A DNA stretch of 64,000 nt from Bin80 sp026709335. GTDB taxonomy: Bacteria > Bacteroidota > Rhodothermia > Rhodothermales > Bin80. Shown here piece by piece: positions 35,752 through 43,540 of the stretch. The notes beneath the pieces were generated by a model. That model searched no databases. It was not told where the DNA came from and saw nothing but the letters and a program-made list of their open reading frames with translations. Positions within the stretch are counted from its first letter, which is position 1; each line of letters starts with the position of its first letter. A program made the translations under genes and the position numbers. The stretch covers positions 744,001 through 808,000 of the forward strand of contig OZ241385.1 in assembly GCA_965200825.1 (NCBI GenBank). The letters run 5' to 3'.

Positions 35752-36532
35752 TACACACGCGCACATCTATGATAGGCGATTTGAACAGGATCTGAATGCT
35801 GTTCTATTGCGCGCCCGTGAGGCTGGCGTAGAGCAGATCGTCCTTCCCGCCGTTGATGTACCATCTGTATATCATGCAATAAAACTGTCCGAGAAATACC
35901 CAGGAATCTATGCAATGGCTGCAATTCATCCGACACATGTACCTGAGGCGACGGAGGAAAGCTTTCAGAAAATCATCGAACTGTGTGATCATCCGAAAGT
36001 AATTGCGGTCGGAGAGTCAGGGCTTGATTATTACTGGGATAAATATTACGATGAGAGGCAGCCGGAATTCTTTACACGTCATATCCGACTTTCAGTGGAG
36101 AGAGAATTGCCACTCATTATCCACTTGCGGGATAAACAGCACCGAGATCAGGCGCATCGTGATGCCATTCAGATTCTTGAACAAGAACTCCCTCCATCAA
36201 ATGGTACTCCCCGCGGAATTTTTCACTGTTTTACGGGACCGGAGTGGCTTCCTGAAGTTGCTTCGAAGTTAGGGTTTTTGATAGGAGTCGGTGGCGCAGT
36301 AACGTTCAAAAATGCAGGGGTAGCCAAGGTTATCTCCAAAATTCCTCTGACTCAAATCGTTCTGGAGACCGACGCACCCTATATGTCCCCGGCTCCTCAT
36401 AGAGGAAAACGTAATGAACCGGCCTGGACTGCGCTTGTTGCCCGCCAGATTGCCGAGATTAAAAATACAACAGTTGCCGAGGTCGCAGAAATAACTTCTA
36501 GCAACGCCCGGCAACTGTTTAATCTTCCATGA
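35732..36532 (+). CDS. tatD: TatD-family metal-dependent DNase
   Basis: A 266-aa TIM-barrel amidohydrolase-like protein from ATG 35732. Metal ligands are seen in order: THAHIYD at the start, GESGLDYYWD (Glu), PLIIHLR (His), FHCFTG (His) and ETDAPYMSPAPHRGKRNEPA (Asp). Members are 3'-5' exonucleases acting in DNA repair and RNA quality control. It precedes the convergent dnaK, with only eight bases between the two stops. Confidence 0.95.
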   Translation: MNIKLIDTHAHIYDRRFEQDLNAVLLRAREAGVEQIVLPAVDVPSVYHAIKLSEKYPGIYAMAAIHPTHVPEATEESFQKIIELCDHPKVIAVGESGLDYYWDKYYDERQPEFFTRHIRLSVERELPLIIHLRDKQHRDQAHRDAIQILEQELPPSNGTPRGIFHCFTGPEWLPEVASKLGFLIGVGGAVTFKNAGVAKVISKIPLTQIVLETDAPYMSPAPHRGKRNEPAWTALVARQIAEIKNTTVAEVAEITSSNARQLFNLP

Positions 36533-36540
36533 TCGGAAGA

Positions 36541-38463
36541 TTATTTTTCTTGAGGTTCTTCGTCAACGACCTCAAAATCAGCATCGTCAATCACATCGTC
36601 TGGAGATGCCTGACCGTTTTCGGGCGCTGGCTCGGAAGCCGCTTCACTTTGGTTTTTGGCTTGATGTGCAGCCATGATCTCCTCGCTGGCATCGGACAAG
36701 GCGGCATTCAATTGTTCAATGCCACTCTCCAGTTCACTGAAGTTCTTGGCTTCATGCAAGCTTTCAAGTCGCTCAAGTGCTCCGGTAATTTTTGACTTTT
36801 TCTCATCAGGGAGAGACTCTCCCACCTCCGAGAGAGTAGTCTTGGTGGTATAGATCAGGGAATCTGCCTGATTAAGTTGTTCAATTTCCTGCCGACGTTT
36901 CTTGTCTTCTTCAGCATTTTCTTTCGCCTGTTGGCGCATTTGCTCGATTTCGCTCTCAGACAGTCCGCTGGATGCCTCAATCCGGATGGATTGCTCTCTC
37001 CCGGTATTCTTGTCTTTTGCAGTTACATTCAGAATGCCGTCTGCGTCAATATCAAAAGCCACTTCAATTTGAGGGGTTCCACGCCTCGCCGGTGGAATTC
37101 CATCCAGATGAAATTTTCCAATCGTCCGGTTATGGAGGGCCATATCCCGGTTCCCTTGGAGTACGTGGATCTCTACCGAAGGCTGATTGTCCGATGCAGT
37201 CGAAAAGACCTCTTGCTTTCGGGTCGGAATGGTTGTATTTGACTCAATCAGCGTCGTCATGACACCACCAAGAGTTTCAATACCCAAGTTGAGTGGAGTA
37301 ACGTCAAGTAAGAGCACATCGTCAATGTCCTGTGACAGCACACCGCCTTGAATAGCTGCTCCCATAGCCACAACCTCGTCAGGGTTGACGGATTTGTTTG
37401 GTGCCTTTCCAAAAAATTCTTCTACTGTTTTTTGAACAAGAGGAATTCTTGTCGAACCGCCGACCAAGATCACTTCATCTATTTGATCTCGTGTCAGTTT
37501 GGCATCTTTAAGTGCCTTTTCCATTGGAGTAACAGTCCTCTTGACCAGACCCCCAATCAACTGCTCAAACTTTGCCCGTGATAGGGTAGTCGTCAGGTGT
37601 TTGGGGCCTTCCGCAGTCGCTGTAATGAACGGCAGGTTGATAGAGGTTTCACTACTGCTCGAAAGCTCCGTCTTGGCTTTTTCGGCAGCCTCTTTCAGTC
37701 TCTGAAGCGCCATTTTGTCGACGCGCAGATCCACACCTTCAGACTTTTGAAAAGAGTCAGCCAGATAGTCAATCAACTTGTGGTCAAAATCATCTCCGCC
37801 AAGGTGGGTGTCGCCATTGGTTGACTTTACCTCAAATACGCCACCACCCAGCTCAAGGATCGAGATATCATAAGTACCTCCCCCGAGATCGTAAACTGCA
37901 ATAGTACGGTCCGTATCTTGTTTTCCCAAGCCATACGCAAGTGCAGCAGCAGTTGGCTCATTGATGATCCGGCGAACTTCCAGGCCAGCAACTTTACCCG
38001 CTTCCTTGGTTGCTTTGCGTTGTGCATCGTTGTAATAGGCTGGAACTGTAATTACAGCTTCAGTAACTTTTTCGCCCAGATAATCCTCGGCAGTACTTTT
38101 CAGCTTCTGCAGGATCATGGCTGAAATTTCCTGAGGCGAGTACATTTTATCGCCAATGCGTACACGTGCGGTCCCGCCTTCACCTTTTTCAACCTTGTAG
38201 GGAACTGTTTTGAGCTCAGCAGGCACTTCATCATAGGCGCGCCCCATGAAGCGCTTGATCGAGAATACAGTGTTCTCTGCATTGGTGACGGCTTGCCTTT
38301 TGGCTGCTCCGCCGGCAAGCCGTTCACCGTCTTTCTTGAATGCGACTACAGACGGCGTCGTACGACCACCCTCAGCATTTTCAATCACTTTTGGCTCTCC
38401 GCCTTCTAGTACGGAAACGACAGAATTTGTTGTTCCTAAATCAATTCCAATTATCTTACTCAT
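36541..38463 (-). CDS. dnaK: Chaperone DnaK (Hsp70)
   Basis: A 640-aa protein from ATG 38463; upstream in-frame codons are non-homologous. The N-terminus is MSKIIGIDLGTTNSVVSVLE. The ATPase domain carries AVYDLGGGTYDISILELGGG and ILVGGSTRIPLVQK. The substrate-binding domain follows from about residue 390 (LLLDVTPLNLGIETLGGVMT), then the helical lid. The tail ends acidic (DADFEVVDEEPQEK). It folds nascent and heat-damaged proteins with DnaJ and GrpE, which are not in this window. Regulation: see the small inverted repeat at 38547-38567 upstream. Confidence 0.98.
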   Translation of the reverse strand: MSKIIGIDLGTTNSVVSVLEGGEPKVIENAEGGRTTPSVVAFKKDGERLAGGAAKRQAVTNAENTVFSIKRFMGRAYDEVPAELKTVPYKVEKGEGGTARVRIGDKMYSPQEISAMILQKLKSTAEDYLGEKVTEAVITVPAYYNDAQRKATKEAGKVAGLEVRRIINEPTAAALAYGLGKQDTDRTIAVYDLGGGTYDISILELGGGVFEVKSTNGDTHLGGDDFDHKLIDYLADSFQKSEGVDLRVDKMALQRLKEAAEKAKTELSSSSETSINLPFITATAEGPKHLTTTLSRAKFEQLIGGLVKRTVTPMEKALKDAKLTRDQIDEVILVGGSTRIPLVQKTVEEFFGKAPNKSVNPDEVVAMGAAIQGGVLSQDIDDVLLLDVTPLNLGIETLGGVMTTLIESNTTIPTRKQEVFSTASDNQPSVEIHVLQGNRDMALHNRTIGKFHLDGIPPARRGTPQIEVAFDIDADGILNVTAKDKNTGREQSIRIEASSGLSESEIEQMRQQAKENAEEDKKRRQEIEQLNQADSLIYTTKTTLSEVGESLPDEKKSKITGALERLESLHEAKNFSELESGIEQLNAALSDASEEIMAAHQAKNQSEAASEPAPENGQASPDDVIDDADFEVVDEEPQEK

Positions 38464-38546
38464 GTATTTAGTTGTTGAAGGTTTATTGAATAAGCTTACA
38501 ACTATATGATTAGGCAAGAATCTTGCCGGCGTGATATATCGGCCAG

Positions 38547-38567
38547 AATGGCATATTCTCTGCCATT
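38547..38567 (-). promoter_or_regulatory. Small inverted repeat between dnaK and pgsA
   Basis: AATGGCA and TGCCATT separated by seven bases, 84 bases upstream of the dnaK start in the divergent region. It is not a CIRCE element, which has nine-base arms TTAGCACTC. A regulatory role is possible but unsupported beyond the symmetry. Confidence 0.25.
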
Positions 38568-38634
38568 TGTGGAACAGTTTGACATGAACGCACTCTGGTG
38601 GTTCAGGTAAAATGGATAGCTGTATTGTTGTAAA

Positions 38635-39201
38635 ATGCAATTCATTCCGAATGCCATCACTTTATTCCGCATCTTGATTACACCACTCCTTGTCTTTTGT
38701 CTTTTTCAACCGACTTTCTGGTTTTCATTCTTTGCGTGTATACTTTTTTTTCTTGGAGCAGTATCAGATTTTGCAGATGGTTATATCGCCCGTGCACTGA
38801 ACAAACAGAGTCGAATCGGGCGTAATCTTGACCCCGTGGCAGATAAAATTTTCATACTGGGATCCTTCATTACGCTGGCTTGGCTTTATCCACAACTCGT
38901 TCCCTGGTGGGCGGTGATCATAATTTTTACACGTGATAATTTTGTAACCATCCTGCGAATGCGGGCTGAATCAGAGGGAAAATCATTGCCCACTATTCGC
39001 TTCGCTAAAGTCAAAACAGCGCTACAAATGGCATTTATAGCGCTGCTATTGATTGCGCTGATGTTACAGTATTTGCCTGTAACAGAGCAATTGAGTAAGA
39101 CGCTACTCCAAGGCAATCTTATTCATATTCTCATGATTTTAGTTGTGGGTGTCACAGCCCTGACAGGTCTATCTTATATTTGGGTATATATGAAAAAATA
39201 G
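38635..39201 (+). CDS. pgsA: CDP-diacylglycerol--glycerol-3-phosphate 3-phosphatidyltransferase
   Basis: A 188-aa integral membrane enzyme that makes phosphatidylglycerol phosphate. The CDP-alcohol phosphotransferase motif is intact: DFADGYIARALNKQSRIGRN followed by LDPVADK, that is D-G-x2-A-R-x8-G-x3-D-x3-D. Several hydrophobic helices follow. The pyrE start lies 16 bases downstream, so pgsA, pyrE, cinA and recA probably form one transcript. Confidence 0.95.
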   Translation: MQFIPNAITLFRILITPLLVFCLFQPTFWFSFFACILFFLGAVSDFADGYIARALNKQSRIGRNLDPVADKIFILGSFITLAWLYPQLVPWWAVIIIFTRDNFVTILRMRAESEGKSLPTIRFAKVKTALQMAFIALLLIALMLQYLPVTEQLSKTLLQGNLIHILMILVVGVTALTGLSYIWVYMKK

Positions 39202-39217
39202 ATTGATCTTGATTCAA

Positions 39218-39868
39218 ATGAATAGCATATCAGAAAATATTTCGTTTCAAATAGCTGAAGAATTATTACGAATTGGTGCATTTTCGATTTCAACAGGAGA
39301 GCCTTATGTTTGGGCATCTGGAATGCTGGCTCCAATTTATACCGATAATCGGCTAGCAATGTCATACCCGGAAGTGCGGAAGATCCTGACGGATGCATTT
39401 ATCGAACAGGCGTCAGGGTATGATTTTGACTGTGTAGCAGGAGTCGCAACGGCTGGAATTCCTCATGCTGCATGGGTGGCCGATCGTCTATCTCTACCTC
39501 TGGTTTATGTTCGACCGGAAGCCAAGGGACATGGGAAGGGCAATCAGATTGAGGGATTTCTTCGTGAAAGCTCCAAGGTTTTGATCATTGAAGATCTGGT
39601 TGCAACAGGGCTTTCATCAATTCAGGTTGTTGAGGCCATGGAAGAAGCGATTGGTGCACCCCCAGTACTCACTTTGGCTATCTTTTCATATCAACTGCCC
39701 AGAGTCTCAGAATATTTTACGAGTAAGGGAACACTACTCAAAACACTATGCAATTTTGACATATTGTTAGATGTGGCTGTTAAAATAGGTTACATAGACG
39801 CGGAGGCGCGTGAATCTTTATTGGAATGGCGCAGAAGTTATGGAAATTGGACAGCTAATAATTGGTAG
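39218..39868 (+). CDS. pyrE: Orotate phosphoribosyltransferase
   Basis: A 216-aa enzyme joining orotate and PRPP to form orotidine monophosphate in pyrimidine synthesis. ATG 39218 is preferred over TTG 39203. Substrate-binding residues are in VYVRPEAKGHGKGNQIEG (Lys and His of the flexible loop) and the PRPP loop is VLIIEDLVATGLSS. Length matches the longer bacterial PyrE group. cinA starts seven bases after the stop. Confidence 0.95.
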   Translation: MNSISENISFQIAEELLRIGAFSISTGEPYVWASGMLAPIYTDNRLAMSYPEVRKILTDAFIEQASGYDFDCVAGVATAGIPHAAWVADRLSLPLVYVRPEAKGHGKGNQIEGFLRESSKVLIIEDLVATGLSSIQVVEAMEEAIGAPPVLTLAIFSYQLPRVSEYFTSKGTLLKTLCNFDILLDVAVKIGYIDAEARESLLEWRRSYGNWTANNW

Positions 39869-39874
39869 ATTGAT

Positions 39875-41146
39875 TTGGAAAAGCTGACTGCGAGGATCCT
39901 GACGGTAGGAGATGAACTTCTTGTAGGACAGATACTGGACACGAATGCTTCTTATCTCGCCGCAGAATTGACACGAATCGGTATAACTGTCACACACACA
40001 CTCACTGTTGGTGATAATCAAGAAGCAATAGAGACCGCAATCCAGGATTGCATGCGTCAATGTAGCCTGACGCTGGTAACAGGAGGCCTTGGTCCTACGG
40101 TCGACGATCTTACGAGGGAGGCGGTGGCAGCAATGATTGGTTCCACTCTAAAGAAAAACCCTTCTGTACTGACTTCAGTTGAGCGTCATTTTGCATCCCT
40201 TGGCCGTTCTGTGCCCATTGGATCTGAACGAGTAGCCATGGTTCCTTTGGGATTTGAGATTCTCCCAAATCCCAAAGGAACTGCACCCGGTTTGTGGTAC
40301 ATGTCAGAATATGGGAACGCTATTGTTCTTCTTCCAGGCGTCCCACACGAAATGAAGGCCATTTTCTCTGATTATGTGAGTCCTCGAATTATTCAGATGG
40401 AAGGTCGTGCATCAATTGCGCAACGCACGCTAAAAGTAGCAGGGATTGGTGAAACAGTAGTCCAGGGAAAAATTGAGACCATTTTGCATCTGCTCGATCC
40501 GGGTCTCACGATTGCATATTTGCCTGGGGCATACGGCGTTCGGATCAGATTGACTATCAGGGGGGCAGATGCCGAGAAACGCCTGGATAAAACAGAGAAA
40601 ACAATCAGAAATTCATTTGGACCAGCAATCTTTGGCCGTGATGAGGATACCCTTGAAAGTGTTCTGGGTACTTTACTGAGCAGTCAGAAAAAGACGATTG
40701 CGATAGCGGAGAGCTGCACAGGCGGTTTGGTGCTGAATCATTTAACCAATGTTCCCGGGTCATCTAGTTATGTCTTGGGAGGAGTCGTTGCATATTCAAA
40801 CCTGATAAAGCAACGGCAACTGGACGTTCGGGAAGAAACATTAAATCAGTTTGGTGCTGTCAGTGAACCCGTAGCCATTCAAATGGCGACCGGGGTACGT
40901 GCCCGATTTGGTAGTGATTTGGGGTTGTCCGTGACGGGAATCGCCGGTCCTGATGGCGGGACTGTCGAAAAACCGGTTGGTTTGGTCTGGATCGCTTATG
41001 CAGATGATTGCGGAGCATGGGCAGTCAAACACCTATTTGGTATGGACAGGCATCGGAATAAGCAGAAAAGTGCACTTGCTGTTTTGGATCTTGCACGACA
41101 AACGTTGCTGAAAAGTAGCAACTTCACGCACTTAAATCAAACATAG
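39875..41146 (+). CDS. cinA: CinA: nicotinamide-nucleotide amidase with MoCF-type N-terminal domain
   Basis: A 423-aa two-domain protein. The N-terminal MoCF_biosynth domain (about 1-170) begins RILTVGDELLVGQILDTN and has TGGLGPTVDDLTREA. The C-terminal CinA domain (about 255-415) has AESCTGGLVLNHLTNVPGSS and VTGIAGPDGG. It recycles NMN to nicotinate mononucleotide, and in some bacteria the N-domain hydrolyses ADP-ribose. No ATG precedes the conserved start, so TTG 39875 is the likely initiation codon. It lies between pyrE and recA; cinA-recA linkage is widespread in bacteria. Confidence 0.95.
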   Translation: MEKLTARILTVGDELLVGQILDTNASYLAAELTRIGITVTHTLTVGDNQEAIETAIQDCMRQCSLTLVTGGLGPTVDDLTREAVAAMIGSTLKKNPSVLTSVERHFASLGRSVPIGSERVAMVPLGFEILPNPKGTAPGLWYMSEYGNAIVLLPGVPHEMKAIFSDYVSPRIIQMEGRASIAQRTLKVAGIGETVVQGKIETILHLLDPGLTIAYLPGAYGVRIRLTIRGADAEKRLDKTEKTIRNSFGPAIFGRDEDTLESVLGTLLSSQKKTIAIAESCTGGLVLNHLTNVPGSSSYVLGGVVAYSNLIKQRQLDVREETLNQFGAVSEPVAIQMATGVRARFGSDLGLSVTGIAGPDGGTVEKPVGLVWIAYADDCGAWAVKHLFGMDRHRNKQKSALAVLDLARQTLLKSSNFTHLNQT

Positions 41147-41180
41147 GGGTTGTATCATGGAAGTTAGAAACCCATAAATC

Positions 41181-42203
41181 ATGAGTACAAACAAAAACCC
41201 ACAGATGCGCGCACTTGATCTTGCGATCAAGGAGATTGAGAAGCAACATGGCAAAGGATCTATCATGCGGATGGGAGATGCGCCACCCGTACAGGTGGAA
41301 GCAATTCCAACTGGCTCCATTGCCTTGGATGCAGCACTTGGGGTAGGGGGAATCCCTCGTGGCCGAATCATTGAGATCTATGGACCAGAGTCGTCTGGTA
41401 AGACTACACTGGCGACACATTGCCTTGCCGAAGCACAGAAACTTGGAGGTCAATGTGCGTTTATTGATGCCGAACATGCGTTTGATCCGTCCTATGCGGA
41501 GCAATTGGGAGTAGACATTGATCAGTTGCTCATGTCACAGCCAGATACAGGCGAACAGGCATTGAATATTTGTGAAACTCTCGTTCGAAGTAGCGCACTT
41601 GATCTGATCGTCGTTGATTCAGTTGCGGCACTCGTCCCCGCAGCAGAAATCCAAGGGGATATGGGAGATAGCCATGTAGGACTTCAGGCTCGCCTTATGA
41701 GTCAGGCATTAAGGAAGCTCGCAGGTATTATTAATCGCTCCAATGTGGTTCTGATTTTCATTAATCAGCTTCGCGAAAAGATCGGAGTAATGTTTGGAAA
41801 CCCCGAGACAACACCAGGCGGAAAGGCATTGAAATTCTACAGCTCTGTCAGATTGGATATTCGGCGTATAGGTGCGATCAAGAATGCTACCGATGTGATC
41901 GGTAACCGAACTCGTGTAAAAGTAGTCAAAAATAAAGTGTCTCCCCCTTTCCGGAACGCCGAATTTGATATCATCTATGGAGAAGGGATTTCATCTGTAG
42001 GAGAGCTGGTAGATTTGGCGGTGAAAGAGGGACTCATATCCAAGAGCGGTTCCTGGTATAGCTATGGAAGTGAGCGAATCGGGCAGGGCAGAGATAACGC
42101 CAAGGATTGGCTGAGGGAAAATCCTGCTGAGTGCGAATCAGTCAAGAATTCTGTTCGTGAGAGATTAGGACTTGGTGTCTCCCAAGATGCCTCACAGTCG
42201 TAA
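41181..42203 (+). CDS. recA: Recombinase RecA
   Basis: A 340-aa RecA. Walker A GPESSGKTTLATH, Walker B LIVVDSVAALVP, loop L1 with DSHVGLQARLMSQALRKLAG and loop L2 with FGNPETTPGGKALKFYSS are all present. ATG 41181 begins MSTNKNPQMRALDLAIKEIE. It carries out homologous pairing, and LexA-type cleavage. No clear SOS box is seen upstream, consistent with being read through from cinA. Confidence 0.98.
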   Translation: MSTNKNPQMRALDLAIKEIEKQHGKGSIMRMGDAPPVQVEAIPTGSIALDAALGVGGIPRGRIIEIYGPESSGKTTLATHCLAEAQKLGGQCAFIDAEHAFDPSYAEQLGVDIDQLLMSQPDTGEQALNICETLVRSSALDLIVVDSVAALVPAAEIQGDMGDSHVGLQARLMSQALRKLAGIINRSNVVLIFINQLREKIGVMFGNPETTPGGKALKFYSSVRLDIRRIGAIKNATDVIGNRTRVKVVKNKVSPPFRNAEFDIIYGEGISSVGELVDLAVKEGLISKSGSWYSYGSERIGQGRDNAKDWLRENPAECESVKNSVRERLGLGVSQDASQS

Positions 42204-42277
42204 CTGACTTCGTATGGATGATGTGGAAGCATGAATCGTTTCCGGGGGTATTGGCGGCAATCAAGCAAGGTTGTATG

Positions 42278-42424
42278 TCAAAATTCAGCTATCTCTGAAT
42301 CAATGACTCGGACGTATGGATCATCCCTTTGCGGATCGCATCCTACGATGAAAAAGAACAACAGTATGATCAATACGTGGGATCTCAAAAAATCTACGAT
42401 CGTGTGTTTTATCATTAATAACAT
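42278..42424 (-). CDS. Possible tiny lipoprotein
   Basis: A 48-codon frame from ATG 42424. A hydrophobic segment (VLIILLFFFIVG) is directly followed by Cys in the lipobox-like FIVGC, then a short charged tail (DPQRDDPYVRVIDSEIAEF). This would be an outer-membrane or periplasmic lipoprotein too small for its own fold, or the remnant of a larger one. No homolog is recognised. Confidence 0.25.
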   Translation of the reverse strand: MLLMIKHTIVDFLRSHVLIILLFFFIVGCDPQRDDPYVRVIDSEIAEF

Positions 42425-42758
42425 CACGGTAGGTTTCGATTGGATTTTCTTGGCGCTCAATTACCCACCCTACGGTCAACTTACAAGATATGGTGAGGGC
42501 ACCGGTACATCAAAACAACAAAATCGCCGTCTGTCCATAGGGTAGGAGAGTGGAATCACTGGATCAAAATCATATAGCGACGCGATGTCACACCGATTTT
42601 CTATCAATCATTTAGGCCAAAATGGCTTATGATCACCCAAAGAAAATCAAGCAGCCTTCGCCCTTCGTAACCAATTACTCAAATCCGTATCTCCCATAAG
42701 CGCATGAGTTTGAAAGCCCCAAGTTCTGTTGATAAAATCCTCGTTCATAAGGAAACAA

Positions 42759-43058
42759 CTAATGGCGCGGAATATTAGCATGTAATGATACCACCATAGG
42801 CACCTGGTTCTGTATAATACCCCAGTCGCCGTCTTCACATACTATAACCATTTCCCAACTTTCATCTCCCTGTCTGAAATATGTGTCACAATTGTTCCGA
42901 TCACAAATGATGTCCCAAGGTACAGCGGAAAGAATTTGTGAAAATGATAGTAGCAGTAAGATGCATACCGCATACACTTTTAGTGTCAGGTTTTTCCTCG
43001 GTTTAATGGTTGAAATCAGCCTTGTGCTATATGGATCCTTAATATTCAGAAGCCCCAT
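42759..43058 (-). CDS. Possible small secreted cysteine-containing protein
   Basis: A 99-codon frame from ATG 43058. A basic region (IKPRKNLTLK) precedes a hydrophobic core (VYAVCILLLLSFSQIL) and a plausible cleavage after LSA. The mature part has paired cysteines (IICDRNNCDTYF, IVCEDGDW) that could form disulfides outside the cytoplasm. No family is recognised, and coding status is uncertain. Confidence 0.3.
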   Translation of the reverse strand: MGLLNIKDPYSTRLISTIKPRKNLTLKVYAVCILLLLSFSQILSAVPWDIICDRNNCDTYFRQGDESWEMVIVCEDGDWGIIQNQVPMVVSLHANIPRH

Positions 43059-43503
43059 TTTTCAAGGGGTAAGGTTTTCGGATTTGAAATTGACTGTTCA
43101 AGAGTTTTTTCTGTAACGCAGCCCGTTCATCTGTATAAGGAATCCCTTTACTAGTCTGTTGATAGGTTCGGCAATATTCGTGCCGTGTCCTGTCCAGCAG
43201 GTTGATAGACAGCTCTGAGGCCAGGGGGATTGACTGATTGCAGGACTTGATCAATATTTCAGCGGTATCCAGAGATTCCGTGTGGGTTGAACGATGACCT
43301 CCGATATCCTGAAATGTGCTGTGAAGCGAAGGGTTTTGTGGAAGTTGGCGAGAAGGTTCTGGAAGCCCCCAAGGTATCGTAATGGGGGTTTCTTCGACGT
43401 ACACTTTTCATGGAAATAAGCAAGGAAGGCTTCGTACTGCCGTATCTTTTTGGGTAAATAGAATTTTACGAGAATTCAAGTTTGAGGCACTTGAAACAAA
43501 ATC

Positions 43504-43535
43504 AAAGATAAACATATAAATAATTGTTTATCTTT
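43504..43535 (+). promoter_or_regulatory. Perfect inverted repeat just before the repressor-MetF gene, candidate autoregulatory operator
   Basis: Arms AAAGATAAACA (43504-43514) and TGTTTATCTTT (43525-43535) are perfect over 11 bases with a 10-base AT-rich spacer. The right arm ends five bases before the ATG at 43541, so a bound repressor would block RNA polymerase or translation initiation. ArsR-family dimers bind such AT-rich dyads, and the downstream protein begins with an ArsR domain. Confidence 0.65.
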
Positions 43536-43540
43536 ATGGA

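Larger units (their letters stand above)
42204..43540. other. Gene-poor 1.3-kb stretch after recA
   Basis: Only weak short frames are seen here (listed separately). A minus-strand frame at 43039-43404 (121 codons) has no recognised family, no signal peptide and no clear start signal, so I do not call it. The end of this stretch carries the inverted repeat in front of the repressor-MetF gene. This is the boundary between the recA group and the methionine cluster. Confidence 0.4.

Noticed and set aside
38464..38634. CIRCE heat-shock operator upstream of dnaK
   Set aside because: The visible inverted repeat (AATGGCA/TGCCATT) does not match the CIRCE consensus.
43039..43404. 121-codon minus-strand frame before the methionine cluster
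   Set aside because: No family resemblance, no signal peptide and no start context; considered chance or decay.
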